Assembly: GCA_014361195.1 (NCBI GenBank)
Contig: JACIWA010000006.1
Coordinates: 1 to 64,000 of the forward strand
Origin: Thermoplasmatales archaeon
GTDB taxonomy: Archaea > Thermoplasmatota > E2 > UBA202 > JdFR-43
Length of the DNA stretch: 64,000 bases
Reading direction: 5' to 3'
Shown: piece by piece, positions 1 to 7,344 of the stretch
How positions within the stretch are numbered: the stretch's first letter is position 1
Layout: every line of letters begins with the position of its first letter
Notes under the pieces: model-generated
Database searches by the model: none
What the model was told of the DNA's origin: nothing
The model's input: only the letters and a program-made list of their open reading frames with translations
Program-made: the position numbers and the translations under genes

Positions 1-300
1 GAGTCCATCTCCGGGCTCCCTCTCTCAAGGCCCGTACCCGTCGTAGGCTAGTGAGGCAGTTACCCTCACTACTACCTGATAGGCCGCAGACTCATCCTCG
101 GGCTCCTTTCGGAATTTCAACCATGAAGCCTTCCAGCATCCATGGTCTATGGGGGTTTATTCCCAGTTTCCCGGGGTTATCCCCCTCCCGAGGGCAGATT
201 GTCCACGTGTTACTGAGCAGTCCGCCAGTGCCGAAGCACTTGGACTCGCATGGCTTAGTCGGACTCCGATAGCAGTGACCTCCGGCAGGATCAACCGGTG
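1..300 (-). rRNA. rrs: 16S rRNA, 5' part (runs off the left edge)
   Basis: On the minus strand the reading begins ACCGGTTGATCCTGCCGG at about 300 and continues with GGAGTCCGACTAAGCCATGCGAGTCC-type small-subunit sequence, including the AACACGTGG and GGGATAACCCCGGGAAACTGG elements. This is the universal archaeal 16S 5' domain. Only the first ~300 bases are inside the window. The exact mature 5' end is uncertain by a few bases because the usual ATTCCGG is AACACCGG here. No 23S or 5S gene is visible upstream; in Thermoplasma relatives the rRNA genes are known to be unlinked, but the downstream side lies outside the window. Confidence 0.98.
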
Positions 301-353
301 TTAGCAAGGCTTTTTTTCATCGAGCTTTTCTTTGGCTAATGCTTCCTTGTGTC

Positions 354-398
354 GGATTTGAGATAACCTACCCTACTACGGGTAGTTTTCTCAAATCC
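354..398 (-). other. 16S leader hairpin 1
   Basis: In the transcribed leader of the 16S gene, GGATTTGAGA and TCTCAAATCC form a perfect 10-bp outer stem, with an inner CTACCC/GGGTAG stem. It lies about 55 bases before the 16S 5' end. Structured leaders are common in archaeal pre-rRNA, where they guide processing or act as antitermination/assembly elements. The role here is inferred. Confidence 0.75.
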
Positions 399-408
399 TC
401 ATCAATTT

Positions 409-466
409 AGACCCGAATGGAATAAACCCCTTCATTAATCAGGGGCTTGGCCGGTTATTCGGGTCT
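409..466 (-). other. 16S leader hairpin 2
   Basis: AGACCCGAAT and ATTCGGGTCT are perfect 10-base inverted repeats closing a 58-base element, with an inner AAGCCCCT/AGGGGTTT stem. It starts at about the predicted transcription start, so the primary pre-16S transcript would begin with this hairpin. It may protect the 5' end or assist processing. Function is inferred; the inverted repeats are directly visible. Confidence 0.75.
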
Positions 467-485
467 CTAACATATAATAGCGAAG

Positions 486-499
486 GTATTTATAAAAAT
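486..499 (-). promoter_or_regulatory. rRNA promoter TATA box
   Basis: The minus strand reads TTTTTATAAATACC, a strong archaeal TATA box. A start about 25 bases downstream falls near 465, the first base of leader hairpin 2. The match and spacing make this the likely promoter of the 16S transcript. Confidence 0.8.
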
Positions 500-838
500 T
501 TTGGTCAAGATTGGCAAGAGAATGCAATATAAAGAGGATAAGGTATTTAATCTTTGTTAAGGTTATGAGGAAGAAGGTTGGTGGAATGAGAGCGAATGAA
601 AAGGAAATAGTAGTATAAACGATAGAAACAAATTCACCCTCAATTTTTGTATCCAAAGCGCCATTAATACTCATTATCTTTAGTATTTCTTTCCTGGCAT
701 TCTTCATTTCAACTTCAGAGTATTATCTTTATCAGGGAAGACAAAGAATAGAATATCATAGTCTTGCAAACGAAAATCTATTTCAAACTTGATTCTTTTG
801 CATCAGAAAAAAATAAATTCCTGAGAATATTTCATATC
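500..838. other. Intergenic stretch without a convincing gene
   Basis: Between the rRNA promoter and the M28 peptidase start I see no coding sequence with recognisable content. A 90-codon minus-strand open frame here overlaps the rRNA promoter and leader and looks spurious. The only signal is an AT-rich AAAATAAATT element near 808-817, about 26 bases before the ATG at 839, which fits the peptidase promoter. Confidence 0.55.
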
Positions 839-2056
839 ATGAAGCTAAAGGTTTTTCTGATTTTTGCTGTAATTCTTTCTCCATTGCTTATTCCTCCTGC
901 ATTTCCTGGGAATGGATGCGATGGGTTAGGCGGATATGAGGAGATAAATGAGGAGATGGTTGCATACTATCTTACGAAAATTTGTGAGTTTGGGCCACGC
1001 TATACAGGGAGGGATGCATGCGCGGATGCTGAGGAATGGGTTTATAACGAATTTCTATCTATGGGGCTAAAAGTGGAGAAATTTAAATGGAAGATGGGTG
1101 GATTTGAGGATAGCAATATAGTTGCCACTCTTACAGGAGATGAATATTCAGTAATTATAGGGGCTCATATCGATACCACTGAAACTTCTCCAGGGGCGAA
1201 TGATGATGCTTCTGGCGTTGCTTCTGTTCTTGCAATTGCAAAGGTGATGAGCAAGTATAAGCCAATTCATACAACTCATTTTGTGGTTTATACTGGGGAA
1301 GAGGTTGGGGCTTATGGAAGCTATTTGCATGCAAGGCATTTATATGAAAACGGGGAAAAGATAATAGCAATAATTAATGTTGATATGGTAGGATATGCAA
1401 ATACAAGCAAGGGAGGAAATTATATAAGATGCTTTACTCCAGAAAGAGCAATTTGGATTGCCCAACTGGCAAATGAGGTTGCGGAAAAATATTATGGAAA
1501 GATAAAGATAGGAGTAGAGATGGTCCCAAATTATCCAGGAGCGGACCATCAAGCATATGTTGATTATGGTTATGATGGCCTTTTCTTTGCCCATTACGAT
1601 AGCTACCCTTACGGGCACTCTCCTAATGATAGCATAGATAAAATAAATTTCACATACCTTGCAAAAGCAACAAAATTTCTTTATTGCTTATTAGAAGAGA
1701 TTGCAAATAAAAAAATTAGCAATTATGTTTTCATAAGAGAGCCAAGAGAAGGCTATTTTTATTTTTTTGGTAGGGCTTTATTTCCGATAGTAGCTAAAAA
1801 CTGGTTTTCAAGGGCGAGAGGAATAACAATTGCAATAGGAAGAGTTGATGTTGTTGCGGAAGTTGATGGAAATGTTGAAAAAGTAATATTTGCGGTTGAT
1901 GGAAGGATGTGGTATTGGGATTATTCTCCACCTTATGAATGGAAATTAAATGTTTTGCTATTTGGAAAGCATGAAATAGAAGTATATGCTTATGGAGAAG
2001 AAATTGCAAGAGATGAAATGGATATAATAATATTTTCTCCCTATATTAGGAGATAA
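839..2056 (+). CDS. Secreted M28-family zinc aminopeptidase with C-terminal Ig-like module
   Basis: This is a predicted extracellular zinc metallopeptidase of 405 residues. The ATG at 839 is chosen over the upstream in-frame codon at 764 because it gives a clean signal peptide (MKLKVFLIFAVILSPLL) and has a TATA box about 26 bases upstream. M28 metal and catalytic residues are all visible: HID near residue 109, GANDDASG near 120, GEE near 154, VDMVGY near 182 and GHSPNDS near 259, which supports an active two-zinc exopeptidase. From about residue 305 the protein carries a beta-rich module (EGYFYFFGR, VFAVDGRMW, PPYEW, HEIEVYAYG) that recurs in two other secreted proteins of this window (43533-44195 and 53617-55929). 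It likely scavenges peptides outside the cell. Exact cleavage specificity cannot be read from sequence. Confidence 0.92.
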   Translation: MKLKVFLIFAVILSPLLIPPAFPGNGCDGLGGYEEINEEMVAYYLTKICEFGPRYTGRDACADAEEWVYNEFLSMGLKVEKFKWKMGGFEDSNIVATLTGDEYSVIIGAHIDTTETSPGANDDASGVASVLAIAKVMSKYKPIHTTHFVVYTGEEVGAYGSYLHARHLYENGEKIIAIINVDMVGYANTSKGGNYIRCFTPERAIWIAQLANEVAEKYYGKIKIGVEMVPNYPGADHQAYVDYGYDGLFFAHYDSYPYGHSPNDSIDKINFTYLAKATKFLYCLLEEIANKKISNYVFIREPREGYFYFFGRALFPIVAKNWFSRARGITIAIGRVDVVAEVDGNVEKVIFAVDGRMWYWDYSPPYEWKLNVLLFGKHEIEVYAYGEEIARDEMDIIIFSPYIRR

Positions 2057-2255
2057 AAAATTTTTTATAAAATACAGGAAGATTTCGCTTTGTATTTGAT
2101 AATTTGCATTCCTATTGAAGAACCAGAAAATATGATCAAATGGTTTTATCCAAAAAAATCAATAAACTCATCTCATCTTTCTAATTTTGCATGCTCTGGA
2201 ACATTTATCTTTCCTCTTTCCAAAAAATTTTTATTCTATAAATCACTTATCAGCA

Positions 2256-2699
2256 ATGGATAATCTCAGAAAAATCCTTGATTATATGCCCTGTTCAATA
2301 TGCGAAAAAGAAACAACTGAGGAGGAGCGAAAATATTTATGCACGGTTTGCGCTCGCTTGAAAAGAGTTGTGGCGGTTGAGAGGCTATCACCCGCATGGA
2401 AAGTGGAGAAAAATAAAATTATTCCATTATATGGTGGATCGAAGGAGTTGAGACCAAAAATAAGGATAATTCAGAAAGAAGTTGTTCCAGATGAGGAATA
2501 TGAAGTTCTTGAAATAGAGGAGCCTTACAGACATGGGGAATATACTCTATACACGAAGGTAGTGAAGCTGAGAGGAGGAGAAAGGCAAATATATTTCTTT
2601 AGCAAGAAAAAAGAAGAGGATGCAAAACCATCTCCTCTACCAGAAGGTTATAGAGTAAAAATAAATAAAAGAGGGTTGCCATTCATAGAAAAGCAATAA
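2256..2699 (+). CDS. Conserved small zinc-finger-like protein, first gene of the queA-tgt operon
   Basis: A 147-residue protein I do not recognise by function. It begins at ATG 2256 (an upstream in-frame ATG at 2187 adds only unremarkable sequence). Near the N-terminus two CxxC pairs (CSIC near residue 13 and CTVC near residue 28) would bind one zinc. The rest is basic and beta-rich, ending in YRVKINKRGLPFI. Its TAA overlaps the queA ATG by one base (TAATG), so the two are surely co-transcribed. The context suggests a role in tRNA modification or translation, perhaps RNA binding, but that is inference only. Confidence 0.75.
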   Translation: MDNLRKILDYMPCSICEKETTEEERKYLCTVCARLKRVVAVERLSPAWKVEKNKIIPLYGGSKELRPKIRIIQKEVVPDEEYEVLEIEEPYRHGEYTLYTKVVKLRGGERQIYFFSKKKEEDAKPSPLPEGYRVKINKRGLPFIEKQ

Positions 2700-3643
2700 T
2701 GTCATTCTATTATAATTTACCAAAGGAAAGGATAGCACAATTTCCAAAATTGCCAAGAGATGAATGCAAGCTTTTAGTGGTTAAAAAAGATAAGATAGAG
2801 CATAGGATTTTCAAAGATATAGTGAATTATGTGGAAAAAGGAGATGTAATTGTTTTGAATAATTCAAAGGTTATAAAAGCAAAATTGCATGGGAAAAAGG
2901 ATAGCGGTGGAAAAGTTGAGGTGCTTATAATAAAAAAAGTTCAGGATGGCTATGAATGCCTGATAAAAGGAAAAATTTCAGAAGGCAAAAGAATTTACAT
3001 AAATGAGAAGGAATGCAGGATAATCAGAAAAAATGGTAGCAAATGTGTAATTGATTTGGAAATGGACACGGAAGAAATAAACAGGATAGGAAAAATCCCG
3101 CTCCCTCCATATATAAAGAGTGAGGTTGACGAAAACCTTTACCAAACAGTTTTTGCAACTGAATATGGCTCGATTGCGGCGCCTACTGCGTCCCTCCATT
3201 TTACCGAGGGTTTGCTTAAAAAATTGGAAGAGAAAGGAGTGAAAATATGCTATATAACTCTTCATTCCAGCATTTCAACTTTTATGAATGTGCTTGAAGA
3301 AGAGTATTATTCTATTAGCCCACATTCTGCGGAGCTTATAAATAATGCGACAAGGGTTTTTGCGGTTGGGACAACAACAATGAAAGCTCTTGAAAGCTCT
3401 TCAAAAAATGGAAAAGTTTTTCCTTCCTCTGGCTGGAGCAATTTGATAATAGATGAGGGCTATAATTTTTGTTCACCCGTGCGCTATTTAATAACAAATT
3501 TTCATATGCCAGATTCACCACCTCTTAAATTAACCACTGCTTTTTGCGGAAAGGAAAGATTGATGAGAGCATATGAGGAAGCTTTAGCAAATGGCTATCG
3601 CTTTTTGAGTTTTGGAGATGCGATGTTAATATGTTCAGAATAG
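2699..3643 (+). CDS. queA: S-adenosylmethionine:tRNA ribosyltransferase-isomerase
   Basis: QueA transfers and isomerises the ribose of SAM onto preQ1 in tRNA, giving epoxyqueuosine. The 314-residue protein matches the family along its length: the N-terminal LPKERIAQFP and PRDECKLLV, GDVIVLNNSKVIKAKLHG, then PLPPYI, YQTVFA, AAPTASLHFT, ITLHSSISTF, and near the end VGTTTMKALES and FHMPDSPPLKLT. Length is slightly below the bacterial 340-350. It starts on the stop codon of the preceding gene and overlaps tgt by 13 bases, so the three form one operon. QueA belongs to the queuosine route, typical of bacteria; archaea are known for archaeosine instead, so the gene was probably acquired from bacteria. 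Confidence in family is high; activity depends on preQ1 supply, not visible here. Confidence 0.93.
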   Translation: MSFYYNLPKERIAQFPKLPRDECKLLVVKKDKIEHRIFKDIVNYVEKGDVIVLNNSKVIKAKLHGKKDSGGKVEVLIIKKVQDGYECLIKGKISEGKRIYINEKECRIIRKNGSKCVIDLEMDTEEINRIGKIPLPPYIKSEVDENLYQTVFATEYGSIAAPTASLHFTEGLLKKLEEKGVKICYITLHSSISTFMNVLEEEYYSISPHSAELINNATRVFAVGTTTMKALESSSKNGKVFPSSGWSNLIIDEGYNFCSPVRYLITNFHMPDSPPLKLTTAFCGKERLMRAYEEALANGYRFLSFGDAMLICSE

Positions 3644-4650
3644 TTGAAGAAAATGGAATGGCAAGAATAGGCCTGATAAAAGTTGGAAGCAATACTTTAG
3701 AAACTCCCGCTTTTCTTCCTGTTGCTACAAAAGGAGCAATAAAAACTTTAACCCCTGAAGAAGCTAAAGAAGCAGGTTGCAAGGCAATAATTGTAAACTC
3801 CCTCCATATTTATAGAAGGGCTTTTGAAATTGTCTGCGAGAAAGGTATTCATTCTTTCATGAAATGGGATGGTATAATATTTACTGATAGCGGTGGTTTC
3901 CAATCAATCAAAAAATTTCCATCTCGCACAATAGATGAGGGAATAATATTCAGCATGCCAGATGGTTCAAAAGAAATTTTTACTCCTGAAAAGTGCATAG
4001 AAATTCAAAAGAAGATGGGAAGCGATTTTATTTTTATGCTGGATGATTGTCCCTCGTATCCATATAGCAAGAAGAGAGTTGAAAAATCCGTAGAGAGAAC
4101 AATTTCATGGGCTAAAAGAAGTTATGGAGAAAATGTTTTTTCAATTGTTCAAGGAGGGATACATGAAGATTTGAGGGAGAGATGTGCAAAGGAGCTCGCT
4201 AAAATGGATTTTTATGGGTATGCTATTGGAGGACTTTGCATAGGGGAAGAAAAGAAAGATATGATAAGAACAGTTGAATTCACAACTCGCTATCTTCCTT
4301 ATGAAAAAGCACGCCATCTAATGGGAGTTGGAGCACCCGAAGATATAGAAGCTTGTGTTAGATATGGAATAGATATATTTGATAGCGCATTTCCAACAAG
4401 AAATGCAAGACATGGAACAATTTTTACAAGCAAAGGAAAATTAACGCTTGGAAAGAAAAAAATAAGAGGTGATGAAATTGATGAAAATTGCAATTGCTAC
4501 ACATGCAGAAATTTCTCTCTCGATTATCTAAATTACTTATTTATGGAAAATGAAATGCTTGCTCAGAGGCTCGCAACAATCCATAATATATATCTTATGA
4601 ACAAATTTATGGAGAATTTAAGAGAAAAAATAAAAGAGGGAAAAATTTGA
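3631..4650 (+). CDS. tgt: Bacterial-type tRNA-guanine transglycosylase
   Basis: TGT swaps guanine in tRNA for a 7-deazaguanine base. The 339 residues cover only the catalytic TIM barrel, with none of the C-terminal domains and PUA domain of archaeal ArcTGT. Visible landmarks are FTDSGGFQS (base-binding Asp, near residue 86), LDDCPSYP, VQGGIHEDL, IGGLCIG, the nucleophile region FDSAFPTRNARHGT and the zinc site CNCYTC with TIHN. This layout is the bacterial one, which exchanges preQ1 at the wobble position 34. The residue after GGLC is Ile rather than the Gly of queuine-using eukaryotic enzymes, which favours preQ1 (inference). It overlaps queA, whose substrate it would make. An ArcTGT for archaeosine may exist elsewhere in the genome. 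Confidence 0.93.
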   Translation: MFRIVEENGMARIGLIKVGSNTLETPAFLPVATKGAIKTLTPEEAKEAGCKAIIVNSLHIYRRAFEIVCEKGIHSFMKWDGIIFTDSGGFQSIKKFPSRTIDEGIIFSMPDGSKEIFTPEKCIEIQKKMGSDFIFMLDDCPSYPYSKKRVEKSVERTISWAKRSYGENVFSIVQGGIHEDLRERCAKELAKMDFYGYAIGGLCIGEEKKDMIRTVEFTTRYLPYEKARHLMGVGAPEDIEACVRYGIDIFDSAFPTRNARHGTIFTSKGKLTLGKKKIRGDEIDENCNCYTCRNFSLDYLNYLFMENEMLAQRLATIHNIYLMNKFMENLREKIKEGKI

Positions 4651-4896
4651 TTACAGCTTGTATACAATGTCTCCTTCTCTAACTCTGTCAATAACTTTTA
4701 TACCTATATCATCTCCTGGCTTTGCTTCATTTATTTTTTGCCTGTTTATCTCCATTGATTCAACAATTTGCTCAAAATCTGTTGTTTGGCCTTTTATGCG
4801 TATTCTATCTCCCACTTTTAAATTCTCACTCTTTATTTTTATCGCTGCAACGCCTATCTTAGAAAAGAAGTGCTCAACAACTCCAATTTCTTCCAT
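4651..4896 (-). CDS. Small translation elongation factor-like protein (EF-Tu domain 2-like)
   Basis: An 81-residue beta-barrel protein resembling domain 2 of EF-Tu/EF-1A: VGVVEHFFSKIGVAAIKI-type start, LKVGDRIRIKGQTTDFEQ, VESMEINRQKINEAKPGDDIGIKV and a final GDIVYKL. Short stand-alone proteins of this kind are widespread in archaea and are labelled elongation factor-like; their job is unknown. ATG 4896 is chosen because the sequence before it (to 4932) would run into the end of nadC and is not conserved-looking. It is downstream of nadC on the same strand and tail-to-tail with tgt, whose stop is immediately adjacent. Confidence 0.8.
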   Translation of the reverse strand: MEEIGVVEHFFSKIGVAAIKIKSENLKVGDRIRIKGQTTDFEQIVESMEINRQKINEAKPGDDIGIKVIDRVREGDIVYKL

Positions 4897-4915
4897 GAAT
4901 TGAAATAAGTAAAGG

Positions 4916-5728
4916 TTAAAAAACTTTTTCAATTTCTAAGGAAAAGTCCTTGCTTTTCACAGAATGAGTTAGGCATCCGAGGGAAATTATGTCCGCAAAT
5001 GAATAATTTACAATATTTTCAGGATTTATACCTCCAGATACCTCCACTTTTATTTCAGGGTTTATTTCTTTAATTTTTTTCATCGCGATTTTTCCTTTAA
5101 CAGGAGGCATGTTATCAAGCATTATTATATCCGCTCCTTCTTCAGCAGCGATTACCGCATCCTCGACTCTGCTTACTTCTATTTCCACTTTCATTCCACT
5201 TCTCTTTGCCTTCCTCACCGCCTCTCTTATAGGTATGCAAGCAAGATGATTGTCCTTTATAAGGATGCCATCATAAAGCCCCATGCGATGCGGTTCGCCT
5301 CCTCCTATTTTTACCGCCTTCTTTTCATATTTCCTGAAGCCTGGTGTTGTTTTTCTTGTCGCAGCTATTACTATTTTCGGATTTTTTTTCCTGCATTTAT
5401 CCACCAGCTCACGGGTAAGGGTTGCAATTCCACTCATCCTGCATATGAAATTTAAGGCAAGTCTTTCTCCCGCAAGAATATCTTTCATCTTTCCCTTTAT
5501 TTCAATTATTTTTTCATTGCATCTTACAATTTCACCGTCTTTTTTTAAAGGAATCGCCTCGCATCTCAATCTCTTGAAAATCTCAATTGCCTCGTCGATG
5601 CCTGCAACAACGCATTTTTCATTTGCTTTTATATATGCTGTTGCCTCCTCATCTTTAAGCAAGAGGTCTGATGTTATATCTCCTTTCTCACCTAAATCTT
5701 CTTTCAGGAAAGCGTCTATATCATCCAC
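4916..5728 (-). CDS. nadC: Nicotinate-nucleotide pyrophosphorylase (quinolinate phosphoribosyltransferase)
   Basis: NadC converts quinolinate and PRPP to nicotinate mononucleotide in de novo NAD synthesis. The 270 residues match the family: LGEKGDITSDLL at the N-terminus, NFICRMSGIAT, AATRKTTPGFR with the quinolinate-binding arginine and lysine, GGGEPHRMGLYDGILIKDNH, EVEVS-type strand, IIMLDNM and VSGGI near the phosphate site. The start is GTG at 5728; a TATA box (TTTATAAATACC, about 5744-5755) lies some 22 bases upstream, supporting a leaderless GTG start. nadA and nadB are not in the window. Confidence 0.94.
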   Translation of the reverse strand: MDDIDAFLKEDLGEKGDITSDLLLKDEEATAYIKANEKCVVAGIDEAIEIFKRLRCEAIPLKKDGEIVRCNEKIIEIKGKMKDILAGERLALNFICRMSGIATLTRELVDKCRKKNPKIVIAATRKTTPGFRKYEKKAVKIGGGEPHRMGLYDGILIKDNHLACIPIREAVRKAKRSGMKVEIEVSRVEDAVIAAEEGADIIMLDNMPPVKGKIAMKKIKEINPEIKVEVSGGINPENIVNYSFADIISLGCLTHSVKSKDFSLEIEKVF

Positions 5729-5743
5729 GTCGCTAATAGAAAA

Positions 5744-5755
5744 GGTATTTATAAA
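5744..5755 (-). promoter_or_regulatory. TATA box of nadC
   Basis: The minus strand reads TTTATAAATACC, nearly identical to the rRNA promoter box, centred about 22 bases before the GTG start of nadC. This spacing implies a leaderless transcript and helps to fix the unusual start codon. Confidence 0.65.
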
Positions 5756-5868
5756 TTTCTTGGATTTGTATTTTTACAAATGATGTGCTCTTTTATTTCA
5801 GCTGGTTTAGAAATTTTATTCATTTTTTTCACACAATAGCTTTAAATATATTGTAGATTATTCCATCA

Positions 5869-6264
5869 ATGGAAAGGGCGGAAAAAATTGTTGTTTCAAT
5901 AGCAATTCTGCTTTTAGCAATTGGTATTTTATCAAATGCATTTTTTGTTGAAAAAAAATCGGATTATATAGGGGTTAACGGAAAAAGATTTACCATGGAA
6001 ATTTTTGAAAAATGCGAGTTAAAAGAAATAGAGGCAAAAAATAAAAGTTATTATGGCCTGCCCTTTGTTTGTTTAATAGAAATAGCGGGCGTGGAAAATC
6101 CGGAAACGCATAACTATATAATAATAGGGGCGGACAGCTATCAAAAAACAGTTTCGTGGGAAGATATGGAGAAAGGTATATTAACGAGGGAAAGGAGGGC
6201 AATCTTTCCTCATTTATCAGGGGCTTTTTGGGTCCAGAATGTTATAAAGATTGAGGTGATATAA
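5869..6264 (+). CDS. Membrane-anchored small protein with molybdopterin-oxidoreductase-like fold (tentative)
   Basis: The 131-residue protein has one N-terminal membrane helix (IVVSIAILLLAIGILSNAFF) and then a ~105-residue extracytoplasmic domain. The segment YYGLPFVCLIEIAGV, IIGADSYQKTVSWEDM and the ending FPHLSGAFWVQNVIKIEVI resemble the core of the sulfite-oxidase/molybdopterin-binding fold (GADGY-type strand and final W-V-I-E strand), but the protein is far shorter than catalytic members and the usual Cys ligand is not secure (one Cys in VCLIEI). I would call it a diverged mini-domain, function unknown. A TATA box (TTTAAATATA, near 5843) lies about 27 bases before the ATG. The next gene starts directly after its stop, and a third gene overlaps that one. 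Confidence 0.7.
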   Translation: MERAEKIVVSIAILLLAIGILSNAFFVEKKSDYIGVNGKRFTMEIFEKCELKEIEAKNKSYYGLPFVCLIEIAGVENPETHNYIIIGADSYQKTVSWEDMEKGILTRERRAIFPHLSGAFWVQNVIKIEVI

Positions 6265-6864
6265 ATGAAGAAAATTATTACCGCAACAATTTTGTTTGGC
6301 TCTATATGGGGACTAATTGAATGTTCTCTAGGCGACTGGCTACATGGCTACAACATGAGCTTCCTTACTGCAAGCATCGCAATCTTTATAATGGCGCTGA
6401 CCCGCAACCGCTTCCATCAGCCCGGCATGCAGGCGGGCATGGCCTTAATCGCGGGCTTGCTGAGATATTTCAACCCTTTTGGGGCCTGTTTGCTCTGTGC
6501 ATCGATTGCAATAATTGTTGAAGGAATTGTTTTTGAAGGGATATGGGTGCTTCCCTGGAAGAAATACGAAAGCTTGACGATGAGGATCGGAATGGGAATA
6601 ATTTCATTCTATACAATTTATTTCTCTGGCTATTTTGCAACTCAAATTCTTACACCCCTTATTGCGGGAAAATTTTACCTGCATGATATTATTCCAGTTA
6701 TTCCAAAAATATTATCAACTTCTACTTTTGCTGGGCTAATTGGTTCGTTTGCACTGCCTCTTGCTTACTTGCCAGTTAAAATTGAAATGGGAGAGAAGGT
6801 GTATTATGCGAGTGCATACTCACTTATAGTAGTTTGTTGGCTTGCGGTAATTTTTGGTATATGA
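6265..6864 (+). CDS. Polytopic membrane protein, unknown function
   Basis: A 199-residue protein with about six hydrophobic segments (near residues 3-18, 32-46, 58-90, 107-127, 152-170 and 182-198). It has a conserved-looking loop RFHQPGMQAGMALIAGLLRYFNPFGAC. The size and helix count recall S-components of ECF vitamin/metal transporters, but I see no diagnostic motif. It starts on the base after the stop of the mini-oxidoreductase-like gene and overlaps the following NTPase by four bases (ATGA), so all three are one transcription unit. Part of the gene (about 6390-6500) uses markedly GC-richer codons than its surroundings. Confidence 0.75.
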   Translation: MKKIITATILFGSIWGLIECSLGDWLHGYNMSFLTASIAIFIMALTRNRFHQPGMQAGMALIAGLLRYFNPFGACLLCASIAIIVEGIVFEGIWVLPWKKYESLTMRIGMGIISFYTIYFSGYFATQILTPLIAGKFYLHDIIPVIPKILSTSTFAGLIGSFALPLAYLPVKIEMGEKVYYASAYSLIVVCWLAVIFGI

Positions 6865-7319
6865 AAATATTGATGGTGGGGGCTAAAAATAGCGGAAAAA
6901 GCAATCTGGCGTATAATATTTTCAGGCAATCAGATTGTGGTGGAATTGTCTGCTTACCTGTTTTTAAAGATGGAAGAAAAATTGGAAGTGATGCGATAAG
7001 GATGGATAATAAAGAAAGGATTAAATTTTCAAGAATCAAAGATTATGCGGATTTTGATGGAATGAAGGTGGGAAAATATGTTATAAGCAAGGAAGGAATA
7101 GATTTCTGCATTAATGCAATAGATGAGGGAATAAAAAGAGGAAAGATGGTTGTTATTGATGAATTTGGAATCTTAGAAAAAAATAAAAAAGGGTTATATG
7201 GAGCAATTAAAAGAGCGATTGAAAGCGAAAATGATATATTTTTGATTTTGAGGAAAAGCTTGGAAAAATATTTTTTGAAGATTTTTCCATATGATTTTGA
7301 GATAATATATAAGGAATAA
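6861..7319 (+). CDS. P-loop NTPase of the THEP1/NTPase_1 type
   Basis: A 152-residue cytoplasmic NTPase. The ATG at 6861, overlapping the preceding stop as ATGA, puts the Walker A motif GAKNSGKS near the N-terminus. A Walker B-like strand and acidic pair follow in MVVIDEFGILEK (near residue 98), as in the archaeal nucleoside-triphosphatase THEP1 group, whose physiological role is unclear. The protein is shorter than typical THEP1 (about 170-180). Its fixed pairing with a membrane protein and an anchored molybdo-fold protein suggests a cofactor- or transport-related unit, but that is inference. Confidence 0.75.
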   Translation: MKILMVGAKNSGKSNLAYNIFRQSDCGGIVCLPVFKDGRKIGSDAIRMDNKERIKFSRIKDYADFDGMKVGKYVISKEGIDFCINAIDEGIKRGKMVVIDEFGILEKNKKGLYGAIKRAIESENDIFLILRKSLEKYFLKIFPYDFEIIYKE

Positions 7320-7344
7320 GGAGGAAGAAAAAAATAGAAAAAAA

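Noticed and set aside
435-707. Minus-strand open frame of 90 codons
   Set aside because: It overlaps the rRNA promoter and leader hairpin 2; composition is unremarkable and no motif is visible.
2187-2255. Longer N-terminus for the zinc-finger protein of the queA operon
   Set aside because: The 23 added residues include no motif and lie in AT-rich spacer with a likely promoter; ATG 2256 is preferred.
5283-5783. Plus-strand open frame of 166 codons across nadC
   Set aside because: The minus strand encodes a full NadC; the plus translation is Ser/Phe-rich shadow sequence and would run over the nadC promoter.
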